This document shows positions 46,357 through 59,200 of a stretch of 64,000 nt of DNA, piece after piece. Source of the stretch: Warburgia ugandensis (lineage: Eukaryota > Streptophyta > Magnoliopsida > Canellales > Canellaceae). Numbering within the stretch: the first letter of the stretch is position 1; the number at the start of each line of letters is the position of its first letter. A program made the translations under genes and the position numbers. The notes beneath the pieces are model-generated. The model had not been told where the DNA came from. It did not search any database and saw nothing but the letters and a program-made list of their open reading frames with translations. The stretch is taken from assembly GCA_035236585.1 (NCBI GenBank), contig CP141136.1, positions 49,741,136 to 49,805,135 of the forward strand, in the 5' to 3' direction.

Positions 46357-47959
46357 ACATAGCATCCCTAGGCATAGGCTTGTTTAAAACAAAACCACAA
46401 GCCTCCATGCTTGTATGTAAAGTAATTCTCATACATATCAGACAATTTATCTGTTTACTTAAGGCTGGAATACCTTCTAGTTCCCTATTCACTTAGGGTT
46501 TTCCTCAATTCTAACCTAAACATTTCATGTGTTTTGGTTGGATCATAAGGGTTTTCAAGGGATTTTATACAAGTATTTACATTACACTTGTCAACATTTC
46601 TAGACATAAGATCATCTATATTCTTCTGAAAAATACTCCCTCATTTGGGTAGTATCATCACACTCAGCCATACTGAGTTGATAAAACATCCAGACTCTGA
46701 TGGGAAAATACTCCCTTATTTGGGCAGTATCGGCATCTCATCATGCCATGCATCGTAATACAAACTCAAAGGACTACTCTGCTACAGTTTGATCCCTATC
46801 AATACGCTCGGATAACTGCTTTCATACTCCACAGATACCAAATGCAGAAAATCATCTATGTCATGTCTATATGGGGAGACAGACCGTCATAGTGGTGGCC
46901 TTCCCATAATTGCCCCATCAAACATTTTGCATATATATCACATTTTGGAGAGCTAATGGTCAAACACTCATAACCCTCCTAGCATAGCATCCCTAGGCAT
47001 ACGCCTATTTAAAACAAAAACTACAAGGCTCCTTACTTGTATATAAAGTATTCTTTTACTTATTAGACGTCTTGTCTGTTTATATCATCATCCTCGTATT
47101 TTGGTATTTCATACTGAGGATAGGATTTCACTTCAAACTTAAAGATCATCATTTACAATGAATGATACCCATGTTCATGTAAGTTTAGGGATCACCATTC
47201 TATATGAATGATTCCCACATATTGATTTTTTTACTTATCAGACAATTTGTTTATTTATGAAGGGCTGGAATACCTTCTAGTTCCCTATTCACTTAGCATT
47301 TTTCCTCAATTCTAACTTAACTATTTCATATGTGTTTTGGTTGAATTATAAGGGTTTTCAATGGATTTAATACAAGTATTTACATTATACTTGTCAACAT
47401 TTCTAGACATAAGATCATGCATTCAACATGTATTTCTCATATAGATACATTCATAAAATCCTCCTACCTTCAAGTAGTGATTCATCTCTTCAAATCTTCC
47501 ATGATCCTGATTAACATATGAAATCTACATACTATCAATATTAATACAATCTAGATAATCCTATATTTTTTTATCCTATCTATATTCTTTATCTAATCTG
47601 GTCCTTTGATATAAAGGATTAGTTCTTGTGTCCTATCATAATCTATCTCAAATAGTGTTTATTCTATTGATCAATAGATCTAATGGTTAGAATGATTTTT
47701 TAATCTTTCATATCTAAGTATTTTCTATTCTAAGTCTTTGTGTATTTCTTTCTTTGATCTTGATCTTTCATAGATCCTTTGATCAATAATATATACTTGT
47801 TGGTAAAGATTAAGGGCATAGATCTTTTGTCATCTAGTTCTTCTTTGATCTAAGTTCAATTGTTTGATCATCCCTAAGGAGGATGATCATGGTTCTCTTC
47901 CTTGAATCATATTTGATCAAGGTTTAGATCTTCTATTCTATTTGATCAAAATTGCAAGT

Positions 47960-47986
47960 AATATATATATATATATATATATATAT
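47960..47986. repeat. (AT)n microsatellite in A4
   Basis: About 13 AT dinucleotides. A5 shows only a short GATATATATATTA-type run at the equivalent place (about 54630-54645). Confidence 0.9.
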
Positions 47987-48115
47987 CATACATCAAATAG
48001 TATTTATTTATTTTATTGTTCTTGATCATTCAAGATCCCATGGATCATGTTTGATCATCCTTATCTTACTTACAATTTTTATTAGGGTTAAATAATTTAC
48101 TAACCTTTTATGCTC

Positions 48116-48150
<35 letters not shown>
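48116..48150. repeat. (ATT)n microsatellite in A4
   Basis: About eleven ATT/TTA trinucleotides. The same site has only two to five AAT units in A1 (15478), A2 (30035), A3 (35620) and A5 (54490), so the array expanded in this copy. Confidence 0.9.
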
Positions 48151-48152
<2 letters not shown>

Positions 48153-51100
48153 AGTAGTTAATATTTTACTGGTTGAAGATAGCTTATTTCATCCTAAGTC
48201 TTGATAGCTCCTCTTATTTCCAATTGACTAAGGCTTACTAGCTGAATGGCTGAACACAAAGTTGTTACTTCAATCCTCATGTAAGGAGGCTTTTAGACCC
48301 CACCAACGTCAATGGAAGGTAGGGGAAGAGTGAGGCTCTATTAGAGAACCCCCTTAACCACCATGTTTAGCATTCACTAGAGTAACCTTAGCTCAACCTT
48401 TCATAAGGTTCCTATGCGCATTTTAACCCTAATTAATCTTTCTAATTGATTTTAGTTAAATCCATGAACATTTAAAATGTCATTCATAAGGTTTATTATT
48501 CTCCTAGTTTGGGCTAAGGATTTTATAATCCTAATATTGTCCTACTAACTATAGCCTTTACTAATATTAAGTCAAATTAATTCCTTCCTCTTATGTGTTC
48601 ATGAAACTCTAATTTCCAATTAGTTTACATTTTGGTGATTTATGTTCATTATATCTTAACAACTACTTAACATTTGAATCTACGAATAAAGTTTAACAAC
48701 AACTAAATCATAAACTTTAAAGCATAACTCCAATATAAATTTAACAACCATTTATACTAACGTGCTTCCTATGAATGTAACTTAACCAAATGGAATAAAA
48801 CTATACTTAAACTAGCATGATCCGAAGTTATGAAATACATGAAATTTTACTAGTAATCTAATGGAATCATGCTAAAATCTCAAATTCAAACTAACATGGC
48901 CCTAAGATAATTAAATTACTAACCTATTATGACAATCTAATAACATTTAGAGCATAGCATGCTAAAATTTAAAAATTACACTATCATGCTTCCTAATTTA
49001 TAACATAAATTACATTTACAATTCTATCTCAAATAAAAACAAGTAAACTAATTAAATTAAGATTATTAGAAACTATTACTTATGGTCCAACCATTAGATT
49101 TTAGATATTTTCCTTTAGATCAAGGGTTTCAATTACATTTAAGGCTTTTACTTTATTAAGGTCCAAAGATCATACTTGTTTTTGTCATAATTAATCCAAG
49201 ATCTCACTTGAGTTCATCATAATCCCATTCACAAAATCCATCCACAGGGTCTGATCATCTTGATCTCATTGATCAAGTGGGTCCGTTTGTATTTTTAGGG
49301 TATTTCTACCATAAAGGGTAGATTCCTCAATTTATCTTAGATCTATTATAATAAATCATAGATCTCACTTTATTTCAACATTATTTCATCATTACATTAG
49401 ATCCCCATGATTTGATCATCTCAAATCTTGAAGATCATGAAAATTAGAATCTTAATTCCTCAAAACAAAAAGTTTCTTGAAGTTTTTTATTTATTTATCA
49501 ATTTTATGATTTCAGAAGAAACTAAACATTACAAGCTTTCCATAGCTTCTTTTCAATGTTAATTTGGAGTTTAGATGACTCTATAATTGAACTTTGTAGT
49601 TCACAGTCTTTTTGAGGGTCCAGATTTGATCTGGGCCTAGTGGAATGACGGTCCGATAGGTTGTCAAGTGGCGGGTCCAGTAGGGTGAGGCAGGTTGCTC
49701 TCCCGTCACTTGGACACAGGAGGGAACACCCCTCAAGACTACATCACTCAATGCGTTGTTCCATTGGAACGTCACCACATGGAGATCGCACGTGTGGAAA
49801 CTCTCTCGTAGAGTCCCGCTATGGCGTCTAGGGAACTAGATCTTATAAGAAAATCGGACAGTCCATTTTGGACTGTCCAATCAATTCTCCTTCAATCAAA
49901 GGCTCAAAACTTGATGAAATTTCCTGAAAATTCCACCCTAAGGGTTTTGGACCCTTTTAGATCAATTGGATGACTCAGATTTTCCATTTGAGCCTTCCAT
50001 CATACATAAATTAAGGGTTTTTATCCGTACTTGATTTTTATAATTTTTAACCTAAAACTAATTTCAAAAAATAAAAAATTATATAAACTAATATGAAATA
50101 AGTATTGGAAGAGTTTCCACCTACCTGATTGAAGAAAATGTAGGTTTTGTAGCCAATTTTAAAGAAATATCCCATTGATGATAAGATCACCCGATAGCTG
50201 CTTGTTTTGTGATTTTCCATGGACTAAAATTTATTTGGGGTTTTTGTAGTAATCTAGGACCATATGGATGGTGGGATTGGTGAGATTTGATTTGGAAAAG
50301 AGTGCCTAATTGAATTTAGGTCTCTTGTTCCAATCTAAAGAGGATGAGAGAAAGTGAATGAAGAGAGATTTTTCAGAATTTTGGAAATTGGCAAATGAAT
50401 TTAGATCTGGTTTTTCAAGGGAAGCAAGACAATTTTGTGGGAATTTTAATGAACATTTTTGGAGGATTTTTTATTGTGTGTTTATAGATGTTTTGGAATT
50501 TTTTCATCATTACTTGTAATAATTATGTTTCAATTCTTTTGAATATTAAATTAACACTGGATCCTCCACTACCACCTCCTTCTCCACTATCAGCTAGTAG
50601 TGGTTTGACCACTCATTACATGTTTTTTGGCCATTGGATTCATTTATAGGCCTCGTGTGGGCCCCACGGAGGTGTGAAAGGACCATTTTGCCCTATTATG
50701 GGAATTTTTTTTGTTTTATTCTCCTAAACTCAGAATTGAGTATACTTAGTTGTGTTGGAAGCATATTTCTAAGTACATTCTAAATATTGAAGTCTTAGAT
50801 CTCGGTTATGGGTAAAATTACCATTTTACCCTTTCATTCATAAAAATGGAGAAAATTAGAAAATTTTCATTTTAACTCGGAATTGAATGTACTTAGTGTC
50901 ATTTCGATTATTTTTTAAGTACATTCATAATTTCTAAGTTTTAAATCATGTAATCTCTATAAAAAGAGAATTTCCAATAACCTAACATTCTAGCCCGAAA
51001 TTTCTAAAAATTCAAACTAAATTGATTTTCTCAATCAATTCACAAAAATTGGGGTTATGATAAGTGCTACATAGAGTCACACAACTTGAGCATCAATTTA

Positions 51101-54100
51101 AGCAACTTTCCTATGTTAAAAGTATGATTTTTAAGGATTTTGTAAGATTAATGTAAAAGGTAAGATGATCATACATTAAGGGACCTATAAAGAGAGAAAA
51201 ACCCATATTCCTAATCCATTTACTAACCCTAATCCACGCATTCTACTAGGGTTCCATGTTTTTAAGTGAAGGAAAGAGCAACCATCCAAAAGTAGGACCC
51301 CCCCTTACTTTCCTATTTGGTGATCAAGGCTTTCCTAAATAGGAAACCTTAGATCTACTTCAATTCAATTAACTTCAAAACCCTGAATCTTTCCATATCT
51401 TTCCTAAACCTTATTCCTTACCTAATTACTTGACTTTCCACCATTCAAATTCCATCCACTTAGGAGGGTGGAGAGCCACTTTCCTTCTATGGAAAAGAAT
51501 GCCTTCCCCACTTTCTCATTTAGGAAACAACTAGTTCATATTTATTTCTCTCTTATGTCATCTCTAATGACATCATTCATACCTAAATTGTAGTAACCCC
51601 AATTTTTGTAAATTGATTGAGAAAATCAATTTAGTTTGAATTTTCAAAAATTTCAGGCTGAAATATTAGGTTATTGGAAATTTCCTTTTTATAAAGATTA
51701 AAACATGATTTAAAACTTATAAATTATGAATGTACTAAAAAAACTGATTGAAATGACACTAAGTACGTTCAATTACAAGTTAAAATGAAAAATCCCTAAT
51801 TTTCTCCATTTTTATGAATAAAAGGGTAAAATGGTAATTTTAACCATAATCAAGATCTAAGACTTCAATATTTAGAATGTACTTGGAAATACAATTCCAA
51901 CGCCATTAAGTATGCTCAATTTTGAGTTCGGAAGAATAAAAGTTATTTTTCTCGATAAAAGGACAAAATGGTCCTTTCACACCTCCGTGGGGCCCACAAA
52001 TGAATCCAATGGCCAAAAAACATGTAATGAGTAGCCCAACCACTACTAGATAATAGTAGAGAAGGAGGTGGTAGTGGAGGATCCAATGTTAATTTAATAT
52101 TCAAAAGAATTGAAACATAATTATTACAAGTAATTATGAAAATTCAAAAACATATATAAATGTAGCCCCAAAAATCCTCCAAAAATTTTCATTAAAGTTC
52201 CCACAAAATTATCTTGCTTCCCCTAAAAAACTAGATCTAGATTCATTTCCAAATTTCCAAAATTTCCCCTTCTTCCACTTTCTCTCTCCTCTCTCTGCAT
52301 TGGAACAAGAGATCTAAATTCAATTAGGCACTTTATTCCAAATCAAATATCATCAATCCCACCATTTATATTGTCCTAGACCATCTTATCTACAAAACCC
52401 CTAAAGAAATTTCAAGATCCAACGGTGCCATCAATAAAAATCATAAAACAAATGGGTATCGGGTGATCTATGTTCAACGTCATAATCCTTTAAAATTGGG
52501 ATGTAAAACCTAAGTTTTTCTCCAATTAGGTAGGTGGAAACTCTTCCTAAACTTATTTCATGTTAGTTTTTATAATTTTTATTTTTCTAAAATTAATTTT
52601 AGGTTAAAAATTATAAAAATTAAGTGAGGATAAGAACCCTTCATTTCTGTATAATGGAGGGCTCAGATGGAAAATCTAAGAGGTCCAATAGATCCAAAAT
52701 GGTCCAAAATCCCTATGGTAGAATTTTCATAAAATTTTATTGAGTTTAGAGCCATTAATTAAAGGGGATTTTATGGGACAATCCAAAACTGACTATTTGA
52801 CCTCCCTCAAGAGATCGGGCTACCAGACGTCGCATGGAAATGCGCCTTGCAAGAGTGTCTCCATGTGTTTTGACGTTTCTATGCTCCTAGTCATGCGGTC
52901 CTAGGTGGCCCATTTTTGCCTGCATCCTGGTGATGGGAGCGTGGCCCGCCCCACTTGATTGGACGCGCCTCCCGACTTGATCTGAGCTGATCATTCTGCT
53001 AGGCCCAGATCAAATCTTGACCCTTGGAACAACTATGAACTTCATTGTTCAATTACGAAGTCATGTGAACTGCAAATCAAGATCGAAAAGAAGCTATGGA
53101 AAGCTTGTAATGTCTATTTTCTTTTGAAATCATAAAATTGATAAAAATCTTCAAGAAACTTTCTATTTAAAGGAAATAAGATTTCAAATTTCGTGATCTT
53201 CAAGATCTAAGATGATCAGATCTTAGGGATTTGATTTAATGATGAAATAATGTTAAAATAAAGTGATATCTATGATTTATTTTGATATATCTAAGATAAA
53301 TTGAGGAATCTACCCTTTATGGTAGAATTACCTTTAAAATACAAAGGGACCCACATGATCAATGAGTTCAAGCATGATCAGATCCTTTGAATGGGTTGTA
53401 TGAATGAGATTATGATGAAATCTAGTGAGATCATGGATTGAATGTGACAAAAATAAGTGGATAAGATCTTTGAATCTTAATGAAGTAAAAGCCCTAAGTG
53501 TAATTAAAACCCTTGATCTAAAGGAAAAGATCTAAGATCTAATGGTTGGATCATAAGTAAAATTTTCTAATAAATTTTCTAATAATCTTAATCTAATTGG
53601 TTTACTTGTCTTTTATTTGATAATAGAATTGTACATGTGATTTATGTTATAAATTAGGAAGCATGATAGTGTAATTCTTAAATTTTAGCATGTATGGTCT
53701 AAATATTATTAGAGTTTTATAATAGGCTGGTAATTTAATTATCTTAGGTCCATGTTAGGTTGAACTTGAGATTCCATTATATTACTAGTAAAATTTCATG
53801 TATTTCATAACTTAGGATCATGCTAGTTTAAGTATACTTTTATTCTATTAGGTTAAGTTACATTCATAGGAAGCATGTTAGTATAAATGATTGTTAAATT
53901 TATATTGGAGTTATGCTTTAAAGTTTATGATTTAATTGTTGTCAAATTTTATTAGTGGATTCAAATGTTAAGTAGTTGTTAACATATAATGAGCATAAAT
54001 CACTAAAATGTAATCTAATTGGAAATTAAAGTTTCATGAACACATAAGAGGAAGGAATGACTTTGACTTAACATTAGTAAGGGCTATAGTTAGTAGGACA

Positions 54101-55822
54101 ATATAAGGATCATCAAATCCTTGGCCCAAACTAGGAGAATAATAAACCCCATGAATGACATTTTAAATGTTCATGGATTTAATTAAAATCAATTAGAAAG
54201 ATTACTTAGGGTTAAAATACTCATAGGAACCTTATGAAAGGTTGAGCTAAGGTCACTCTAGTGATTGCTAAACATGGTAGTTAAGGGGGTTCTCTAATAG
54301 AGCCTCACTCTTCTCCTACCTTCTGTTGACGTTTGTGGGGTCTAAACACATCCTTACATGAGGATTGAAATAACCACTTTGTGTTTAACCATTCAGCTAG
54401 TAAGCCTTAGTCAATTGGAAATAAGAGGAGCTATCTAGACTTAGGATGAAATAAGCTATATTCAACCGGTAAAACTTTAACTGGTTGAATAATAATAATA
54501 ATAAGAACATAAAAGGTTAGTAAATTATCTAACCCTAATATAAATTGTAAGTAAGTTAAGGATGATCAAACAAGATCCATAGGATCTTGAATGATCAAGA
54601 ACAATAAAAGAAATAAATACTTTTTGATATATGATATATATATTACTTGCAATTTAGATCGAATAGAATAGAAGATCTAAACCCTTGATCAAATATGATT
54701 CAAGGAAGAGAACCAAGATTATCCTCCTTAGGGATGATTAAACAACTAAACTTAAATCAAAGAAGAACTAAATGATAGAAGATCTAAGCCCTTGATCTAA
54801 GAATAAATTGTTGATCAAAGGATCTATGAAAGATCAATATCAATGAAAGAAATACACAAAGACTTAGAATAGAAAATACTTAGATTTTAAAGATTAGAAG
54901 ATCATTCTAACCATTAGATCCATTGATCAATGGAATAAACACTATTTGAGATAGATCATGAAAGGACACAAAATTTAATCCTTTATATCAAAGGATAAGA
55001 TTAGATAAAGAATATAGATAGGATAAAAAATAAAGGATTATTCAGATTGTATAAATCTTGACAGTGTGTATGGATTATAGATTTCATACGTCAATCAGGA
55101 TGATGGAAGATTTGAAGAGATGAATCACTACTTGAAGTTAGGAAGATTTTATGAATGCATAGACATGAGAAATACATATTGAATACATGATCTTATGTTT
55201 GGAAATGTTGACAAGTATAATGTAAATACTTGTATTAAATCCATTGAAAACCCTTAATAATCCAACCAAAACACATATGAAATGGTTAAGTTAGAATTGA
55301 GGAAAAACCCTAAGTGAATAGGGAACTAAAAAGTATTCCAGCCCTAGATAAACAGACAAATTGTCTGATAAGTATAAAAATCAATACATGGGAATCATTC
55401 ATATAGAATGGTGTAATGACCCCAATTTTTGTAATATTAGAATCCCATGAAAAGTTCAGTTTTAAAGATAAGGGTATTTTGGTCATTTCACTAGTTTCCT
55501 TGACTAAACCAAGGAATTTGGTCCTAAAAATGGTGCCATTAGATGCGTCTCGGAAAAAGGAATCCAACGAGACCAAAATCACCCAAAACGGAGTTAAAAT
55601 GAGCAAGATATGGCCCTTTGAAGTTCAGGGGCAAAATTGTAAATTTCACAAAAATGGTTTAACCTGCAAAACACAGGGGCCCGTTTTGATACGGGCACCC
55701 CTTCATCTTCAACCTCTAGAGGGTTGTAGAACGATGGTGATTGGAGGAGAAATCACCGCTATTCTGGAGGTTTCTCCACCGCCATTCAAAGGCGGTGAGA
55801 GCCCCCTCCAGAACCCTCTCTT

Positions 55823-55840
55823 AGCTCTATAAATAGAGCT
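55823..55840 (+). promoter_or_regulatory. TATA box of LTR C inside a palindrome
   Basis: AGCTCTATAAATAGAGCT is an inverted repeat with 8-bp arms around AA, and the TATA motif (TATAAATA) fills its centre. It lies about 415 bp into the LTR, a usual place for the pol II promoter of a plant LTR. Transcription would start near 55860; this is inferred from spacing. Confidence 0.65.
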
Positions 55841-56193
55841 CTTGGGTGCCTCTAATGGCAGCCCAAAAAGTTGGAGAAAACCCATCGTGGAGCAGTAACT
55901 TAGAGGAGAAAACATGGAGAGAAAACCAGCCACGAAGCAAGTACGCCCAAAAGCTCCCCAAACCCATCTCACCCATAGTCCTAGGCTCAATTTCCCTAGG
56001 TTTTTGCAGGAAAATCCATGGGGAATAGGCCTCTAGGGAGTCACCAAGGACCTTGGGACGTCCCCAGGGCTGCACTGGTTCGACAAGGTCCAACCAGGGT
56101 GACCTGAGGACGACTTGAGTCCCTAGCGAGCAGGACGATCTAATAGGAACGTCCCACATCGACCTACATCGACCCCCATTTGAAAAACCAAAC

Positions 56194-56262
56194 GGGCGCG
56201 TCCAAGGACACGCCCACAAAAGAGATAAAAGGCAGAAAAATTTGGCGCGTCTGCAGACGCGC
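56194..56262. repeat. CpG-dense palindromes in LTR C
   Basis: GGGCGCGTCC at 56194-56203 and GGACACGCCC at 56206-56215 form an inverted repeat with one mismatch. GCGCGTCTGCAGACGCGC at 56245-56262 is a perfect 18-bp palindrome. Related but CpG-decayed motifs occur in A0 (548-580), A1 (about 17705-17775), A2 (28600-28740) and A5 (about 52820-52900), always downstream of the TATA box. Confidence 0.8.
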
Positions 56263-59200
56263 AGCGCCCTAGCATTCCGTCTTTTTATTTTTAAGACTCC
56301 TATGTACGTACGACACTAAAATGCTTATAACTTGAGATCTAGAGCTCCGATTGAGGAGCCGCAAAAGACGTTGTGTCCGTGTCGACGATGCGGACACATC
56401 CAAACTATAAAATACCTGATCAAGGCCTAATCAAAGGTGGGCATGACCCTTACAATAGGATGGTGGCGCATGGCCACTAGAACCTTGGAAAACTAAGGAT
56501 ACCAAGGCCCAATTAGGACCTTAGGACACCCATAGACATGTGGATGGACCCTTAATGCCTAAGTAATAAGACCAATTACTCTAAAACCCATAAAAGATAG
56601 GTTAAACTAACCTTGATTCCCCAAACCATGATTAGGAGCGTCCGAGGACAAAAGGGTTAGCGCGACCTAGCTAGGTAGGTGCTCTATCACTATTAGATTC
56701 TTTTAAAAGATCTATTATTATTTTGAGAACATATGTTATAAGTATATGACTTGTTTAGCATGACTTGATTCAGCATGCATATGATAAACGTTTTGTACAT
56801 AGACATGTTTCGTAAAAGATTGCATATACATTATGCACATATATGTTTTGTAAACAGGTGCATACATTGCATGATTTAAGTAGTTGCAAAGATTTCATGT
56901 CCTTGAGGGTTGCCAAAAGACGCTGAAGTGCCGAGGGCTAGGCAGTTGTGAGGGACCCAAAGAGGACTAGTTTTGAACAGAGGTTTTTGGCTTATTTGAT
57001 CGTACATGATTTGGGATAGTAAGCTCGTGGGTGCTATGCCGAGGGGTGTGGGTTGGCCACCCAGCCTCTACCACTATTAGGTGGATGGGTACCACACCCA
57101 AAAAGGGCATGTCCCTGCTTCGACTGCATGTGGTACAGAGGGCTACCACTGGTGTCACGGCACTGGGTCGAAGTGTCATATGCCCCGTGGAGGTATATAA
57201 TCCTATGTCCCTAGGTACCCGGGGACCACATGGCGGTGAGGTCGTGGGCATAGTGGGACCCTATGGTTTCGTGGATTTATGTGCATTGCATATGGCATGA
57301 TATAAGGTTGGTCGACCATACCATGATAGATATCCATGAGTTGGATTCAGTTGAGCATCTGATGCATATTTTTATGATTATGATATATGATTACTTTCGA
57401 CTTGGATTATGATATTTCTTTAAGTCGTCAGTATTCTGGTTTGACAGTGGCTTTTAATATCGATATTGAATGTGATTATTCGAACAACATGCATATGTTT
57501 TTATGAGCACATGATTTTAAAGATCGCATGCATTATAAAACTAGTAGTGATAGACTCCTACTGAGTATAGTATATACTCACCCTATCCTTAACATTTTCT
57601 AGGATGATTCCATCCACAAGTAGAGGACATCTATGTTAGTGCTATGAGCAAGTGAATGAAAGGAAACACTTATATATGTAAGTAAACTCTCTACCCTTTG
57701 GACATGTATTTAATTACAGTTGAAATTTGTGTCTTTGTATTTGGATAGACCTGGGGAAAAACGTTTATGATTTCTAAAGCTTTTCAAAAACTACCTTCGA
57801 TGTTGTGAAAGCAAATGACACTCGGGGTTTTCAAATTGGATTTCAAATAAAAGATTTTTCCGCTGCATTGCATTGTTTTTCAAATAGGGATCCCGCCTTA
57901 GGAATTTAGATTTTTCATTTAAAAATACATGGGAAAACCTGGGTCACCACAAATGGTGATCCCTAAACTTATATGAACATGGGTATCATTCATTATAAAT
58001 GATGATCCTTAAGTTTAAAGTGAAATCCTATCCTTGGTATAAGAATACCAAAATACGAGGATGATGTTATAAACTGACAAAACATCTGATAAGTAAAAGA
58101 ATACTTTATATACAAGCAAGGAGGCTTGTGGTTTTTGTTTTAAACAGGCGTATGCTTGGGGATGTTATGCTAGGAGGCTTACGAGGGTTTGGCCACCCAC
58201 TCTCCAAAATGTGATATATATGCAAAATGTTGGGTGGGGCAATTATGGGAAGACCACCATTGTGATGATCTGTCTCCCCATATAGACATGACATAGATAA
58301 TTTTCCACATTTGGTATCCATGGAGTATGAAAGTAGTTATCTGAGTATGCTGGTACGGATCAGACTGCAGCATAGTAGTCCTTTGAGTATTTTGCATTAT
58401 GATGCATGGCATAATGAGATGCCGATAGTGCCCAAATAAGGGAGTATTTTCCTGGCTAAGTTTGGATGTTTTATCAACTCAGTATGAATAAGTGCGATGA
58501 TACTACCCAAATAAGGGAGTATTTTCCAACAGAGTCTAGATGATTGATCAACTCAGTGTGCCTAAGTGTGACTATTGATGTTTGAGATATTAACTATTTT
58601 TCATATTTTTGATCATATATATATGTCTATACGACATATACAGTATGTATGTGTAAGGATGTACATATATGACAAAGTAAAGAGATTGATCCATGAGTAT
58701 GAATAATGGGATTATGAAGTATTAGGATTAAACTGTCAAATTATTATGCTCCTTAAATCCCTTATCAAGCATAGCTTGCTAAGATATTGTAAATGTTTGA
58801 ATGTTTACAATATCTCAAATGCACAAAAGGAGAATTAGAAACTCAAGACTTAAGAAGACTTGGAAGAATAATCAATCAGGGTATATCCCTTGAAGACATG
58901 TATTTTTATTTGAGAGCATTATATTGTATTAAGAGTTTTTGTTGTATGGTGAGCTTTGAAATTTGGATTATGTAATTTGGACAAGTATTGTACTAATACC
59001 CGAGTTGTATTGTGAACCATTGGATGGATTCTAAAATTTAATAAAAGTATATTCCTTCAATGGAATTTTATCTTATACAAAATTCTACTTATGTTATGTA
59101 TAAATTGATGACTTGGGTTTTACAAAATAAGTTTGAAAGAAAAGAATTTTTGCTACTTTGTTTTATGAAAAACTTTTACTACTAAGGGCGCCCTTGCCTT

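Larger units (their letters stand above)
45274..51062 (-). mobile_element. Family A solo LTR, copy A4 (5789 bp)
   Basis: Minus strand; 3' end at 45274 (TGTGACAACCTGGGTTTTTG reversed) and 5' end at 51062 (AAATTGGGGTTATGATA, a decayed start). Flanks are AGTGT (45269-45273) and AGTGC (51063-51067). The empty site in LTR B-f (63350-63354, GCACT on the plus strand) confirms AGTGC as the target. It is the longest copy, partly because of an internal duplication: about 45940-46620 and 46630-47410 repeat the same order of blocks. It also has (AT)n at 47960-47986 and (ATT)n at 48116-48150. The shared module is at about 48190-48415. Confidence 0.9.
55412..57951 (+). mobile_element. Solo LTR of family C (2540 bp), young
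   Basis: Begins TGTAATGACCCCAATTTTTG at 55412 and ends AACCTGGGTCACCACA at 57951, flanked by perfect direct repeats AATGG (55407-55411 and 57952-57956). Its termini resemble those of family A but the body differs. It is richer in G, C and CpG than any neighbour, which with the perfect duplication marks it as the newest insertion. A TATA box is at about 55829 and AATAAA at 57846, about 105 bp from the end. The central part (about 57000-57290) holds the gene-free, GC-rich TACCACTATTAGGTGGATGG type sequence common in Del/Tekay LTRs. Open frames of 90-138 codons near 55416-56219 overlap in opposite strands and have no domain; I treat them as chance. Confidence 0.95.

Noticed and set aside
55416..56219. 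Open frames of 90-138 codons on both strands in LTR C
   Set aside because: They overlap each other in opposite directions inside a non-coding LTR that is simply richer in GC, so fewer stops occur by chance. One frame even spans the TATA box.
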